Shown here: one piece after another, positions 1 through 6,005 of the stretch
How positions within the stretch are numbered: position 1 is the stretch's first letter
How the letters are laid out: each line of letters opens with the position of its first letter
Assembly (NCBI GenBank): GCA_964442745.1
Contig: CAYUAI010000130.1
Location: 1-8,199, forward strand
DNA length: 8,199 nucleotides
Source of the DNA: CAYUAI01 sp964442745
GTDB lineage: Bacteria; Pseudomonadota; Gammaproteobacteria; S012-40
Reading direction: 5' to 3'
Position numbers and translations under genes: made by a program
The notes under the pieces: model-generated
Seen by the model: only the letters and a program-made list of their open reading frames with translations
What the model was told of the DNA's origin: nothing
Databases searched by the model: none

Positions 1-56
1 CCTATTGTACCAACGTTCACGTGTGGTTTCGTACGTTCAAATTTCGCCTTGGACAT
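1..56 (-). CDS. tuf: Elongation factor Tu, N-terminal 18 codons (partial, runs off the window)
   Basis: The reverse strand from position 56 reads MSKAKFERTKPHVNVGTI, the near-invariant N-terminus of bacterial EF-Tu leading into the first GTP-binding loop. EF-Tu is the GTPase that delivers aminoacyl-tRNA to the ribosome. The ATG at 56 is supported by an AAGGGG ribosome binding site 8 nt upstream and by alignment to the family start. Three tRNA genes on the same strand lie just upstream, ending 53 bp away, which matches the tufB-type operon of gammaproteobacteria. Position 4 is Ala where the E. coli protein has Glu. Only the start is present, so whether this is tufA- or tufB-like rests on the tRNA context. 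Confidence 0.96.
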   Translation of the reverse strand, partial: MSKAKFERTKPHVNVGTI

Positions 57-64
57 GCAAGCAT

Positions 65-70
65 CCCCTT
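65..70 (-). promoter_or_regulatory. Ribosome binding site of tuf
   Basis: Reverse-strand AAGGGG lies 8 nt ahead of the tuf ATG. It is a good match to the anti-Shine-Dalgarno complement and fixes the start codon. Confidence 0.75.
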
Positions 71-109
71 AATGTAAAATTTAAAAATATGCCCGTTATT
101 TAAAGTATC

Positions 110-184
<75 letters not shown>

Positions 185-310
185 AAGTTACCCACTGCCA
201 TTAAAAAAGGTATCGCTGACGCTGTTGGTTAAAAAATGCAATAGGTCATACAGCTAACATACATGGCTTAGTTTAGACACCCACAAACCCCAAACACATG
301 ACCAAAAAAG

Positions 311-384
311 TGGAGCGGGTGATGGGAATCGAACCCACACAATCAGCTTGGAAGGCTGAAGTTCTACCATTGAACTACACCCGC
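311..384 (-). tRNA. tRNA-Gly (anticodon TCC)
   Basis: A 74-nt cloverleaf on the reverse strand. The acceptor stem is GCGGGTG/CACCCGC, followed by T and an encoded CCA. The anticodon loop CTTCCAA gives anticodon TCC (plus-strand 350-352). The T arm contains GGGTTCGATTCCC. It is the glyT counterpart of the tufB operon. A run of six T residues follows the CCA almost at once on the transcribed strand, an arrangement that could cause some 3'-end formation here. Confidence 0.97.
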
Positions 385-492
385 ATGCATGTATTGCTAA
401 AAAAGTCAACGGCAAAATGACCACTGCCATGGGCTTTGCTTCACACCAGCGACAAATTTGATTGCACACATTTGCTGATATGAATGAAAACC

Positions 493-521
493 ATTATCCG
501 TCTAAAAAATAAGCAACCCAA
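493..521 (-). promoter_or_regulatory. Candidate internal promoter within the tRNA-tuf operon
   Basis: In the 181-bp spacer between tRNA-Tyr and tRNA-Gly the reverse strand has TTGGGT (516-521), a 17-bp spacer and GATAAT (493-498). The -10 box matches five of six consensus bases and the -35 box only three. If active it would give a transcript of tRNA-Gly, tRNA-Thr and tuf without tRNA-Tyr. The AT-rich context makes a chance match possible. Confidence 0.3.
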
Positions 522-565
522 ACATCAACTGCTATTAGGTTACCCATTGATACTAATTAAAAGTA

Positions 566-650
566 TGGTGGAGGGGGTAGGATTTGAACCTACGTAGGCA
601 GAGCCGTCAGATTTACAGTCTGATCCCTTTGACCGCTCGGGAACCCCTCC
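566..650 (-). tRNA. tRNA-Tyr (anticodon GTA)
   Basis: An 85-nt class II tRNA on the reverse strand with a long variable arm. The acceptor stem GGAGGGG/CCCCTCC is followed by A and an encoded CCA. The anticodon stem-loop CAGACTGTAAATCTG gives GTA (plus-strand 614-616). The T arm contains GGTTCAAATCC. It is the first gene of the operon; the tRNA-Thr (thrU) that precedes it in E. coli is absent, since a promoter sits directly upstream. Confidence 0.97.
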
Positions 651-665
651 TAAAAATAGGCGTGT

Positions 666-694
666 ATTCTGCTTAAACCAAACCTTGCTGTCAA
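666..694 (-). promoter_or_regulatory. Sigma70-type promoter of the tRNA-Tyr/Gly/Thr-tuf operon
   Basis: The reverse strand shows a perfect -35 TTGACA (689-694), an optimal 17-bp spacer and -10 CAGAAT (666-671). The sequence after the -10 box contains CGCC just ahead of the expected start near 659. A GC-rich discriminator of this kind is typical of stringently controlled stable RNA promoters. The tRNA 5' end lies about 9 nt further on, leaving a short leader for RNase P to remove. Confidence 0.8.
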
Positions 695-936
695 CCATAA
701 AGTGATAAGAATTTCATTTAACCCATATGCACGAGCTATATTTTAACCAGCCCCGGAAAATCTTCTCTCAAATAAAAACTTTAAATAGACAACGAGGTCG
801 AATTGCTTAAGCACCAAGATACAAAGCAATAAGCCAATGGCTATAAGGTCCAATCAGCAAAAGCAAACGTCAACCATAATAAAGGAGATGTTCAACAAAG
901 CCAAACCACCTTCATCAACCAACAGGAGGAAACGGC

Positions 937-1134
937 ATGAGCCTTGACACACCTTCTAACGGCAGCTACCTTGGCGTCGAAGATGATTACACCGGGTATG
1001 ACGCTGTAAACCCACAAACAACGACTCCCACTAAATCGGTACGCCGTGGACTCAGGGAGATAGAAATCCTCAGAGAACAGAAAGAACTGAAAAAACTCCT
1101 AGACGACGATTTCGCCTATTACGAATACGACTAG
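937..1134 (+). CDS. Small acidic, charged protein, possibly PA3496 family
   Basis: A 65-residue protein with a strong AGGAGG site (924-929) 7 nt ahead of the ATG, so it is very likely expressed. The N-terminal half is polar and rich in Asp, Thr, Pro and Gly. Residues 36-60, from RRGLREIEILR to LLDDDF, form a charged, probably amphipathic helix, and the tail is aromatic and acidic (AYYEYD). There is no signal peptide, membrane segment or cysteine. The basic Arg-Arg start, leucine-rich charged helix and Asp-rich end resemble the short proteins annotated as PA3496-family putative envelope integrity proteins; I make that assignment from pattern memory only. It is a stand-alone gene, divergent from the tRNA-tuf unit and ending at stem-loop structures. 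The molecular role is unknown. Confidence 0.8.
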   Translation: MSLDTPSNGSYLGVEDDYTGYDAVNPQTTTPTKSVRRGLREIEILREQKELKKLLDDDFAYYEYD

Positions 1135-1146
1135 CCCTTATCAATC

Positions 1147-1182
1147 ACAGGCTATATTCGAATACTCTTCAGTATAGCCTGT
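1147..1182. other. Perfect 10-bp inverted repeat after the small gene
   Basis: ACAGGCTATA (1147-1156) and TATAGCCTGT (1173-1182) are exact reverse complements around a 16-nt loop, starting 12 nt after the stop codon at 1134. A T-G and a T-A pair can extend the stem inward to 12 bp. No U-tract follows on either strand, so it is not a standard intrinsic terminator. It may protect the 3' end of the small mRNA or act with the terminator downstream. Confidence 0.6.
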
Positions 1183-1245
1183 CACATCTCATCGCGATCG
1201 CCGTGAATATTTGAGTCTTGACAACTCGCCGTACTCACCTCCGTC

Positions 1246-1281
1246 AAAAAAAACGCCGACACACAGATGTATCGGCGTTTT
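1246..1281. terminator. Bidirectional intrinsic terminator between the small gene and tRNA-Lys
   Basis: AAAACGCCGA (1250-1259) pairs with TCGGCGTTTT (1272-1281), and ACA/TGT can pair inside the loop around CAGA. On the reverse strand the GC-rich stem is followed by eight T residues (complement of A1246-A1253), ending the transcript from tRNA-Lys. On the forward strand it is followed by four T residues, ending the transcript of the 65-codon gene. The convergent gene arrangement fits a shared terminator. Confidence 0.85.
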
Positions 1282-1336
1282 CATCGTTTCCAGCGTTTGC
1301 GTGATACACTGCAAGGCAATATCCATCCAATTAAAT

Positions 1337-1412
1337 TGGTGGGCCGTGAAGGATTTGAACCTTCGACCATCGGATTAAAAGTCCGGTGCTCTACCAACTG
1401 AGCTAACGGCCC
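1337..1412 (-). tRNA. tRNA-Lys (anticodon TTT)
   Basis: A 76-nt cloverleaf on the reverse strand. The acceptor stem GGGCCGT/ACGGCCC is followed by A and an encoded CCA. The anticodon loop CTTTTAA gives TTT (plus-strand 1377-1379). The D arm is TAGCTCAGTTGGTAGAGCA and the T arm contains GGTTCAAATCC. It is a single-gene unit with its own promoter at 1428-1455 and terminator at 1246-1281. No integrase or direct repeat of its 3' end is visible, so there is no sign that it is used as an attachment site here. Confidence 0.97.
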
Positions 1413-1427
1413 GCTAAAGAAGGCGCT

Positions 1428-1455
1428 ATAATACAGATATTATTTGAAATGACAA
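1428..1455 (-). promoter_or_regulatory. Sigma70-type promoter of tRNA-Lys
   Basis: The reverse strand has TTGTCA (1450-1455), a 16-bp spacer and TATTAT (1428-1433), then a GCGCC discriminator. Transcription would start near 1421, about 9 nt ahead of the mature tRNA. The layout parallels the tRNA-Tyr promoter. It lies between the stop of the YeeE/YedE gene and the tRNA, so the tRNA does not depend on read-through from that gene. Confidence 0.7.
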
Positions 1456-1468
1456 TACTTATACGCCG

Positions 1469-2677
1469 TTAAACTGCTTTAAGTTTACGCAACCACTCTG
1501 GTAGCAACTTAATATCAACCAATCCGGTGACAAATGCCTGACCCAATGTCGCTTCGTCTTCATATACCATCTTGTAATACTGAACCTTCATGGTCAGGGC
1601 GCTACCTAACACGATCGATCCAAATGCCATAAAAGAACCCACACTTAATGTAGAAATACCACTCACTCCTTGCCCAATGGTACAGCCCATGGCCAATACA
1701 CCACCAACCCCCATCAATACGCCGCCTATCATATGTGTCACAAAATCCTCTTTTGATGAAAACCACTCCCAACGAAAATTTCGACTGACAACAGCATAGA
1801 TAAAAGATCCAATAATAACGCCGGCAACGGCAACCACGCCAAACGTAAGATATAAATTGTCCGCCGCCTGCGACAAATAATCCAGGGTTTCACCCATTGG
1901 GTTAATAAAGGTAAATGATTGAGTGGCCACACCGAGCGGCACTTGATCCATAAATTCAGCTTCCTCTTGCCAAGCTTGACCAAGCGTCCCTCCCGTCGCG
2001 TACCAAGCAGCCACCACCACCGCCCCCACCACCACACCGCCCAAAATATTGTCAAAATTTAAACGAAAATTTGACGATTTAAACACATAAGCCAAACCCA
2101 AAAACGATAATAACAACCCCAAAAAAAGCCGGTAAAGATCCGTCTCCATCCCACCCACCAAACCCTGGGCAACACTTGCCAAATCTTGATAAGCCATGTC
2201 GTATTGCGAGAAATCAATCGTTAAATACTGCATCCAACTATGAAATACCATGCTGTAAAAATCGGTCTTAGTCATTAAATAGGCAAAAATACCGACCACC
2301 AAAAACACCAACACCGATTTCATATTGCCACCGCCAATACGAACTAAGGTTTTATTTCCGCAACCACTGGCCAAGGTCATTCCAATACCAAAAAGCAATC
2401 CCCCTAAGAGGTAACGTGCCCAAGCAAAATTTGACGTTCGATAAGGTGGCCGCGATGAATCCAACGAAAAAACATCCAGATATTGCAGCGCCGTCACCCC
2501 CAACAAGGCAACCACCATCGCCAGCAGCCAGGCTTTCATGCGAGCAGTATCTCCCATGTTAACCCAGTCTGACACAGCACCCATGGTGCAAAAATTAGTC
2601 TTGTGGACCACCGCCCCCATGACTACCGATATCAGAAAAATGGACAGTAAAACTTGTTGTGCAATGTCTAAACTCAT
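1469..2677 (-). CDS. YeeE/YedE family membrane permease (thiosulfate or other sulfur-compound transport)
   Basis: A 402-residue polytopic inner-membrane protein with two related halves, as in the YeeE/YedE (DUF395, TsuA-like) family, which moves thiosulfate or related sulfur species through the membrane using conserved intramembrane cysteines. Half one contains NFCTMGA (28-34, C30) and FGIGMTLASGCGNKTL (96-111, C106). Half two contains the matching GVGGVLAMGCTIGQG (323-337, C332). These are the only three cysteines. The half-two equivalent of the NFC motif appears to be NFRW (300-303), so that cysteine seems absent. An extended loop at about 135-180 and a C-terminal cytoplasmic tail follow the family plan. 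The ATG at 2677 has a GGGGGA site 4 nt upstream. It follows the GT39 gene after 92 bp on the same strand; no TusA, rhodanese or sulfurtransferase partner is visible. The substrate is inferred from family only. Confidence 0.87.
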   Translation of the reverse strand: MSLDIAQQVLLSIFLISVVMGAVVHKTNFCTMGAVSDWVNMGDTARMKAWLLAMVVALLGVTALQYLDVFSLDSSRPPYRTSNFAWARYLLGGLLFGIGMTLASGCGNKTLVRIGGGNMKSVLVFLVVGIFAYLMTKTDFYSMVFHSWMQYLTIDFSQYDMAYQDLASVAQGLVGGMETDLYRLFLGLLLSFLGLAYVFKSSNFRLNFDNILGGVVVGAVVVAAWYATGGTLGQAWQEEAEFMDQVPLGVATQSFTFINPMGETLDYLSQAADNLYLTFGVVAVAGVIIGSFIYAVVSRNFRWEWFSSKEDFVTHMIGGVLMGVGGVLAMGCTIGQGVSGISTLSVGSFMAFGSIVLGSALTMKVQYYKMVYEDEATLGQAFVTGLVDIKLLPEWLRKLKAV

Positions 2678-2769
2678 CGATTCCCCCGGCCAACTCTATA
2701 GATATATGTACACTCCCACCACACTCAGACGCGACCAAATATGCCACGCTATATTAATATTTACTAATA

Positions 2770-4326
2770 TTATTTTAGCAGCCTAACCAGCGCCACTCCG
2801 TTTTTTTCATAAAGCACTTGGTAATCTCCTAAATCCATTAAATAAGCCGGACTAGTAAAAACCATCTCTCCCACCTCAGGCTGACGACTTTCCACGATTT
2901 GCCCCAAGTACACACTAAAACTCGGCATATTAAGTCGCCACATCACCGGATTGCCACCGACTTGCTTAGCGATAAAAGCGGCCTCCTTCACCGGATTTTG
3001 CAACAGGGCACTCACCGTTGGCACCAACACAGCAGAGACAGAAAAAGTCATGAAAACCGCGCTGAGCATGAGCTTGGATGTGATCGAATAATACTTATCC
3101 AACATAAAAAAACCGACAACAAGCAAAGCAAAAATAAAAAACCAGGTATAATTCAAAGAAAAATAGTCTGGATACTGAGCAAAACTGGCTTGATAATAGG
3201 CATTCTCAATCGAGGGCAATACCACCATCACAATATTAGGCAAGGCTAATAACACACCAAAAAAAACAAAAATAGGTAAAAAAGCAAAAAACCGAGACCG
3301 AAGCTGCTGGATATAAATCGCCATTAAAATAACCAAGCCGGTTAAACCATAATTGACATAATGCGGTAATTTGGTACCAGAAAAAGAAAAAAAGACAACC
3401 ACAAAACCAAACCAGAGCAACAAAAAAAGTTGAAAATCGTTTTTTGTAATATATTTATAGCGAGCAACGACCTTCAATACCACCGTCGTAAAAGGTAAGG
3501 TCGCCAGCAAAACGATCGGTAAATAATAGAAAATACTCCCGGCATGCCCCTCCAACGGACCTTGAAAACGATCCACATTATGCTTAAGGAAAAAACCATC
3601 AATGAAAGCCTGGCCTTCTTTGAGATACTGCACCACATACCAAGGCAGACCGATAACAAGAAATATACCAATGCCTACCCCATTAAAGGCCACAGACAAC
3701 CACAATTTAAGCTCTTTTTTGATCAACAAAAAAATGAAACTCACTGCCGCAGGAATCAGCAAAGCGACCGGGCCTTTGGTGAGGAAACCCAAGCTAACAA
3801 ACAGATAAAAAAGATATAAAAAACGCCGTTTACGTGTTTTATAGTACGCAAAAAAACACAGCATACTGCCCGCTAGCAAACCATTTAATAACGCATCTGC
3901 CGTGGCGGTTTTGCCAATAATGGAAATCGACAGACAAGTCGCGGTGATAATTCCTGCAATATAAGCGGTTTTTTTATCGATAAACCGCCTCACAAACACC
4001 ACCACCAATACCACCCATAACACACTGGCCAGCGCCGATGGCAAGCGTAAGGCAAACTCATTCAATCCCAGATAACTTACACTAAGCGCTTGAAACCAAT
4101 AAATTAATATAGGCTTATCGTAACGAGGCTGGCCATTCAAGTAGGTCGAAATATAATCGCCGCGTTCCAGCATCTCACGCGTCGCCTCAGCAAAGGCACC
4201 TTCATCAAGATCATATAATGGCACGTTACCAATGTTGTAAAAAAAACTGATGAGCACCGCCGCATACAAACAATAGAGTAGACTCTTCTCTGAAAAATCC
4301 ATGGGCGTATTGCGCTTCGTCGACAT
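2770..4326 (-). CDS. ArnT-like family 39 glycosyltransferase (polyprenyl-phosphate-sugar dependent)
   Basis: A 518-residue integral membrane protein with about a dozen hydrophobic segments, close in length to ArnT (about 550). Such enzymes take a sugar from undecaprenyl phosphate and attach it to lipid A, glycan or protein on the periplasmic face. The first periplasmic loop has DLDEGAFAEATREML (39-53), matching the acidic catalytic/metal site of ArnT/PMT_2 proteins, and RYDKPIL (68-74), whose Lys corresponds to the conserved Lys of ArnT. LTKGPVAL (182-189) and SGTKLPHYV (316-324) match later family motifs. The C-terminal part (about 440-518) is a short soluble tail. The ATG at 4326 has AAGGAA 5 nt upstream. 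It is divergent from the LPG-TM/PAP2/GT2/DUF3108 genes. No arnA, arnB, arnD, arnE or arnF is in view, so the sugar may not be aminoarabinose. The acceptor is unknown. Confidence 0.88.
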   Translation of the reverse strand: MSTKRNTPMDFSEKSLLYCLYAAVLISFFYNIGNVPLYDLDEGAFAEATREMLERGDYISTYLNGQPRYDKPILIYWFQALSVSYLGLNEFALRLPSALASVLWVVLVVVFVRRFIDKKTAYIAGIITATCLSISIIGKTATADALLNGLLAGSMLCFFAYYKTRKRRFLYLFYLFVSLGFLTKGPVALLIPAAVSFIFLLIKKELKLWLSVAFNGVGIGIFLVIGLPWYVVQYLKEGQAFIDGFFLKHNVDRFQGPLEGHAGSIFYYLPIVLLATLPFTTVVLKVVARYKYITKNDFQLFLLLWFGFVVVFFSFSGTKLPHYVNYGLTGLVILMAIYIQQLRSRFFAFLPIFVFFGVLLALPNIVMVVLPSIENAYYQASFAQYPDYFSLNYTWFFIFALLVVGFFMLDKYYSITSKLMLSAVFMTFSVSAVLVPTVSALLQNPVKEAAFIAKQVGGNPVMWRLNMPSFSVYLGQIVESRQPEVGEMVFTSPAYLMDLGDYQVLYEKNGVALVRLLK

Positions 4327-4426
4327 AATAATTCCTTAGATATGGCCAAATTGCGATTCTTTCCCCAATGCTTAACGGATTCGCATTAAACTTTCGGGCA
4401 AACTAAACTCTAACCGTCGCCTGTAT

Positions 4427-4454
4427 TTTGTCTCAATCGTTTTTGGCGTAGAAT
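4427..4454 (+). promoter_or_regulatory. Candidate promoter of the LPG-TM/PAP2/GT2/DUF3108 operon
   Basis: TTTGTC (4427-4432), a 16-bp spacer and TAGAAT (4449-4454); TTGTCT one base later with a 15-bp spacer is the alternative -35 reading. The -10 box matches five of six consensus bases and the -35 box is weak. It sits in the 166-bp divergent intergenic region and would give a leader of about 30 nt before the TTG start at 4493. I found no equally convincing promoter for the opposing GT39 gene. Confidence 0.45.
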
Positions 4455-4492
4455 GAGGCGGTTCCCCACCATCCATTAACTGAATAACTTCA

Positions 4493-5416
4493 TTGAAAAA
4501 TTATATAAAACACACCATTGGAATTACAATCAGTATCATTTTCATGGTCTTCATTGAATACTATATAGGCTGGAGTAAACTTCTATCACCCTGGCAAAAC
4601 CAATCTGGGAGTACGATTCTATCAGTCATTGCCCTGCTACTGATAAGTTATCTCTTCAGGGTGCTGAGATTATATGACTATTTTAAACCGGACATGCGAG
4701 GCCACTTTTTATTAACTTGCCGACTTATGTTACAACATAATTTTTTTAACAATATGTTACCCATGCGTACTGGCGAAGCCAGCTTTCCCATTTTAATACG
4801 GCGGTATTTTTGTATTCCCATGAGCCATTCGATCCCTGCTCTGTTATGGTTCAGAATGCTTGATGTCCACACCTTGTTAATGTTCGCTGCCATCGCACTG
4901 ATGATAATCTGGCAAGCGACTTGGCCCATCTCACTTTGCTTCGCATTATTGGCCATTTGGCTCACAGCGCCCTATTTAGTTTACGCGCATAAACATCGCT
5001 TTTTTACTTATTTATACTCACGCTTTCCCAAGCACCAGCACCCGCTATTAGATAAAATACAGCTGGGACTCCCACAAACAAAAACCGCCTTCTGGCGTGC
5101 CTGGCTTTGGACGGTTGCCAATTGGTCGATTAAAATTAGCGGCTTTGCTTATATTTTAACATTATTTGGCCCGATCCCCGGACTACCGGCAGTGTTAGGG
5201 GCGATTACCGGCGATGCATCGAGCATCTTACCCTGGCATGGTGTGGCGGGTGCAGGCACCTTTGAGGCGGGCGTATTAGTGGGCCTTTTACCATTTAATA
5301 TTGATTCACAGACGGGCTTAAGCGTCGCCATCAACCTACATATCATCATCCTCGGCACCACCCTGATTGGCGGCATTCTCAGCGTATTGATACCCACGAA
5401 ATCATCCCATGGATAA
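4493..5416 (+). CDS. UPF0104 / lysylphosphatidylglycerol-synthase-TM-domain membrane protein
   Basis: A 307-residue protein with about eight membrane segments matching the LPG_synthase_TM (COG0392, YbhN/AglD-like) superfamily, whose members include the flippase part of MprF and many proteins beside glycolipid genes. The diagnostic stretch is NNMLPMRTGEASFPILIRR (86-104) with the following WFRMLD (119-124), and the late loop GDASSILPWHGVAGAGTFEA (240-259), the usual Pro/Gly-rich turn ending in Glu-Ala. No aminoacyl-transferase domain is attached, so it is not a full MprF. The start is TTG: an in-frame TGA at 4481 rules out any upstream ATG, and the next ATG (4544) would cut the first helix. 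No clear ribosome binding site precedes it. Its stop overlaps the PAP2 start by 8 bp, implying coupled translation. A role in moving a lipid-linked substrate is inferred. Confidence 0.82.
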   Translation: MKNYIKHTIGITISIIFMVFIEYYIGWSKLLSPWQNQSGSTILSVIALLLISYLFRVLRLYDYFKPDMRGHFLLTCRLMLQHNFFNNMLPMRTGEASFPILIRRYFCIPMSHSIPALLWFRMLDVHTLLMFAAIALMIIWQATWPISLCFALLAIWLTAPYLVYAHKHRFFTYLYSRFPKHQHPLLDKIQLGLPQTKTAFWRAWLWTVANWSIKISGFAYILTLFGPIPGLPAVLGAITGDASSILPWHGVAGAGTFEAGVLVGLLPFNIDSQTGLSVAINLHIIILGTTLIGGILSVLIPTKSSHG

Positions 5417-5999
5417 TCATATTCTACTTTGGCTAAATCAAGACTGGTCACATCCCTGGTTGGATTTTTATTTTGGCTGGGTATCTGAAAAGGCCAGCTT
5501 TTCGCTGCCACTGTTTGTCATTATTATGCTACTGTTGAGCAAACAATATGGACGGGATGGATTTAAATTGTCTATTTTATTGGCAATTGTCATCGGTTTT
5601 AGTGACTTGTTTGGCAATATGCTCAAATACCTGACCGAATTGCCCCGCCCCTGCCTTGAAGACTATGCCGTGATCCGCCGACCTGGATTAAGCAGCACCC
5701 GTTGTTTGACGAGCACCACTGGCATGCCCTCAAACCATGCCCTTAATTTTTTTGTGGCCTTTAGTTTCCTATGGCGGGTATTACCTCATTGTCGTTGGAT
5801 TTTGGTGCTGTTATTTATCGCTTGCTCGGTCGCCATTTCCCGCATTTACCTAGCGGCTCACTATCCCAGCCAAGTGTTAATCGGGGGGCTATTAGGCATT
5901 GCAATTGGTTCGAGCTTTGCGTATTTTGGGTGCCGAAAACTCCCACTCATTCAACGTTTACACGCTTCTTCTCACCGAAAAAAATACCCTAAAAAATAA
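5409..5999 (+). CDS. PAP2 superfamily membrane phosphatase (lipid phosphate/pyrophosphate)
   Basis: A 196-residue inner-membrane protein with about six helices and the three PAP2 motifs: KYLTELPRP (73-81, K-x6-RP), MPSNH (106-110, the PSGH-type motif with His110) and SRIYLAAHYPSQ (144-155, with Arg145 and the nucleophile His151). Families of this kind include BcrC/PgpB-type undecaprenyl pyrophosphatases and LpxE/LpxF-like lipid A phosphatases. The usual Asp four residues after the catalytic His is Gln155, a substitution I recall in the glucose-6-phosphatase branch too, so activity is not excluded. A two-cysteine loop (C82, C99) between motifs 1 and 2 could be a periplasmic disulfide. The ATG lies within the end of the upstream gene (8-bp overlap) and the stop is 6 bp before the GT2 start. 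It may recycle the lipid carrier or act on the glycolipid itself. Confidence 0.88.
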   Translation: MDNHILLWLNQDWSHPWLDFYFGWVSEKASFSLPLFVIIMLLLSKQYGRDGFKLSILLAIVIGFSDLFGNMLKYLTELPRPCLEDYAVIRRPGLSSTRCLTSTTGMPSNHALNFFVAFSFLWRVLPHCRWILVLLFIACSVAISRIYLAAHYPSQVLIGGLLGIAIGSSFAYFGCRKLPLIQRLHASSHRKKYPKK

Positions 6000-6005
6000 T
6001 AACTC

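Noticed and set aside
254..469. Open frame of 71 codons on the reverse strand across the tRNA-Gly region
   Set aside because: It runs straight through the tRNA-Gly gene and has no ribosome binding site or protein-like composition; it is a chance frame.
1194..1201. GCGATCGC palindrome, identical to the cyanobacterial HIP1 element
   Set aside because: It occurs once here and the gene content is gammaproteobacterial, so it is a chance octamer.
1217..1222. TTGACA on the plus strand as a -35 box
   Set aside because: No -10-like hexamer lies 16-18 bp downstream and no plus-strand gene follows before the terminator and convergent tRNA-Lys.
1337..1412. tRNA-Lys as an integration site for a genomic island
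   Set aside because: No integrase, no repeat of the tRNA 3' end and no composition shift nearby.
1738..2055. 105-codon reverse-strand frame, rich in Trp and Arg
   Set aside because: It lies wholly within the YeeE/YedE gene in another frame, and its composition is a shadow of Gly/Val/Ala-rich membrane codons.
2770..4326. Calling the GT39 gene arnT outright
   Set aside because: The catalytic loop motifs agree with ArnT, but no aminoarabinose synthesis genes are present and many GT39 proteins use other sugars and acceptors.
5149..5511. 120-codon reverse-strand frame antisense to the LPG-TM/PAP2 junction
   Set aside because: Both plus-strand genes have clear family motifs through this region; the antisense frame has no recognisable feature.
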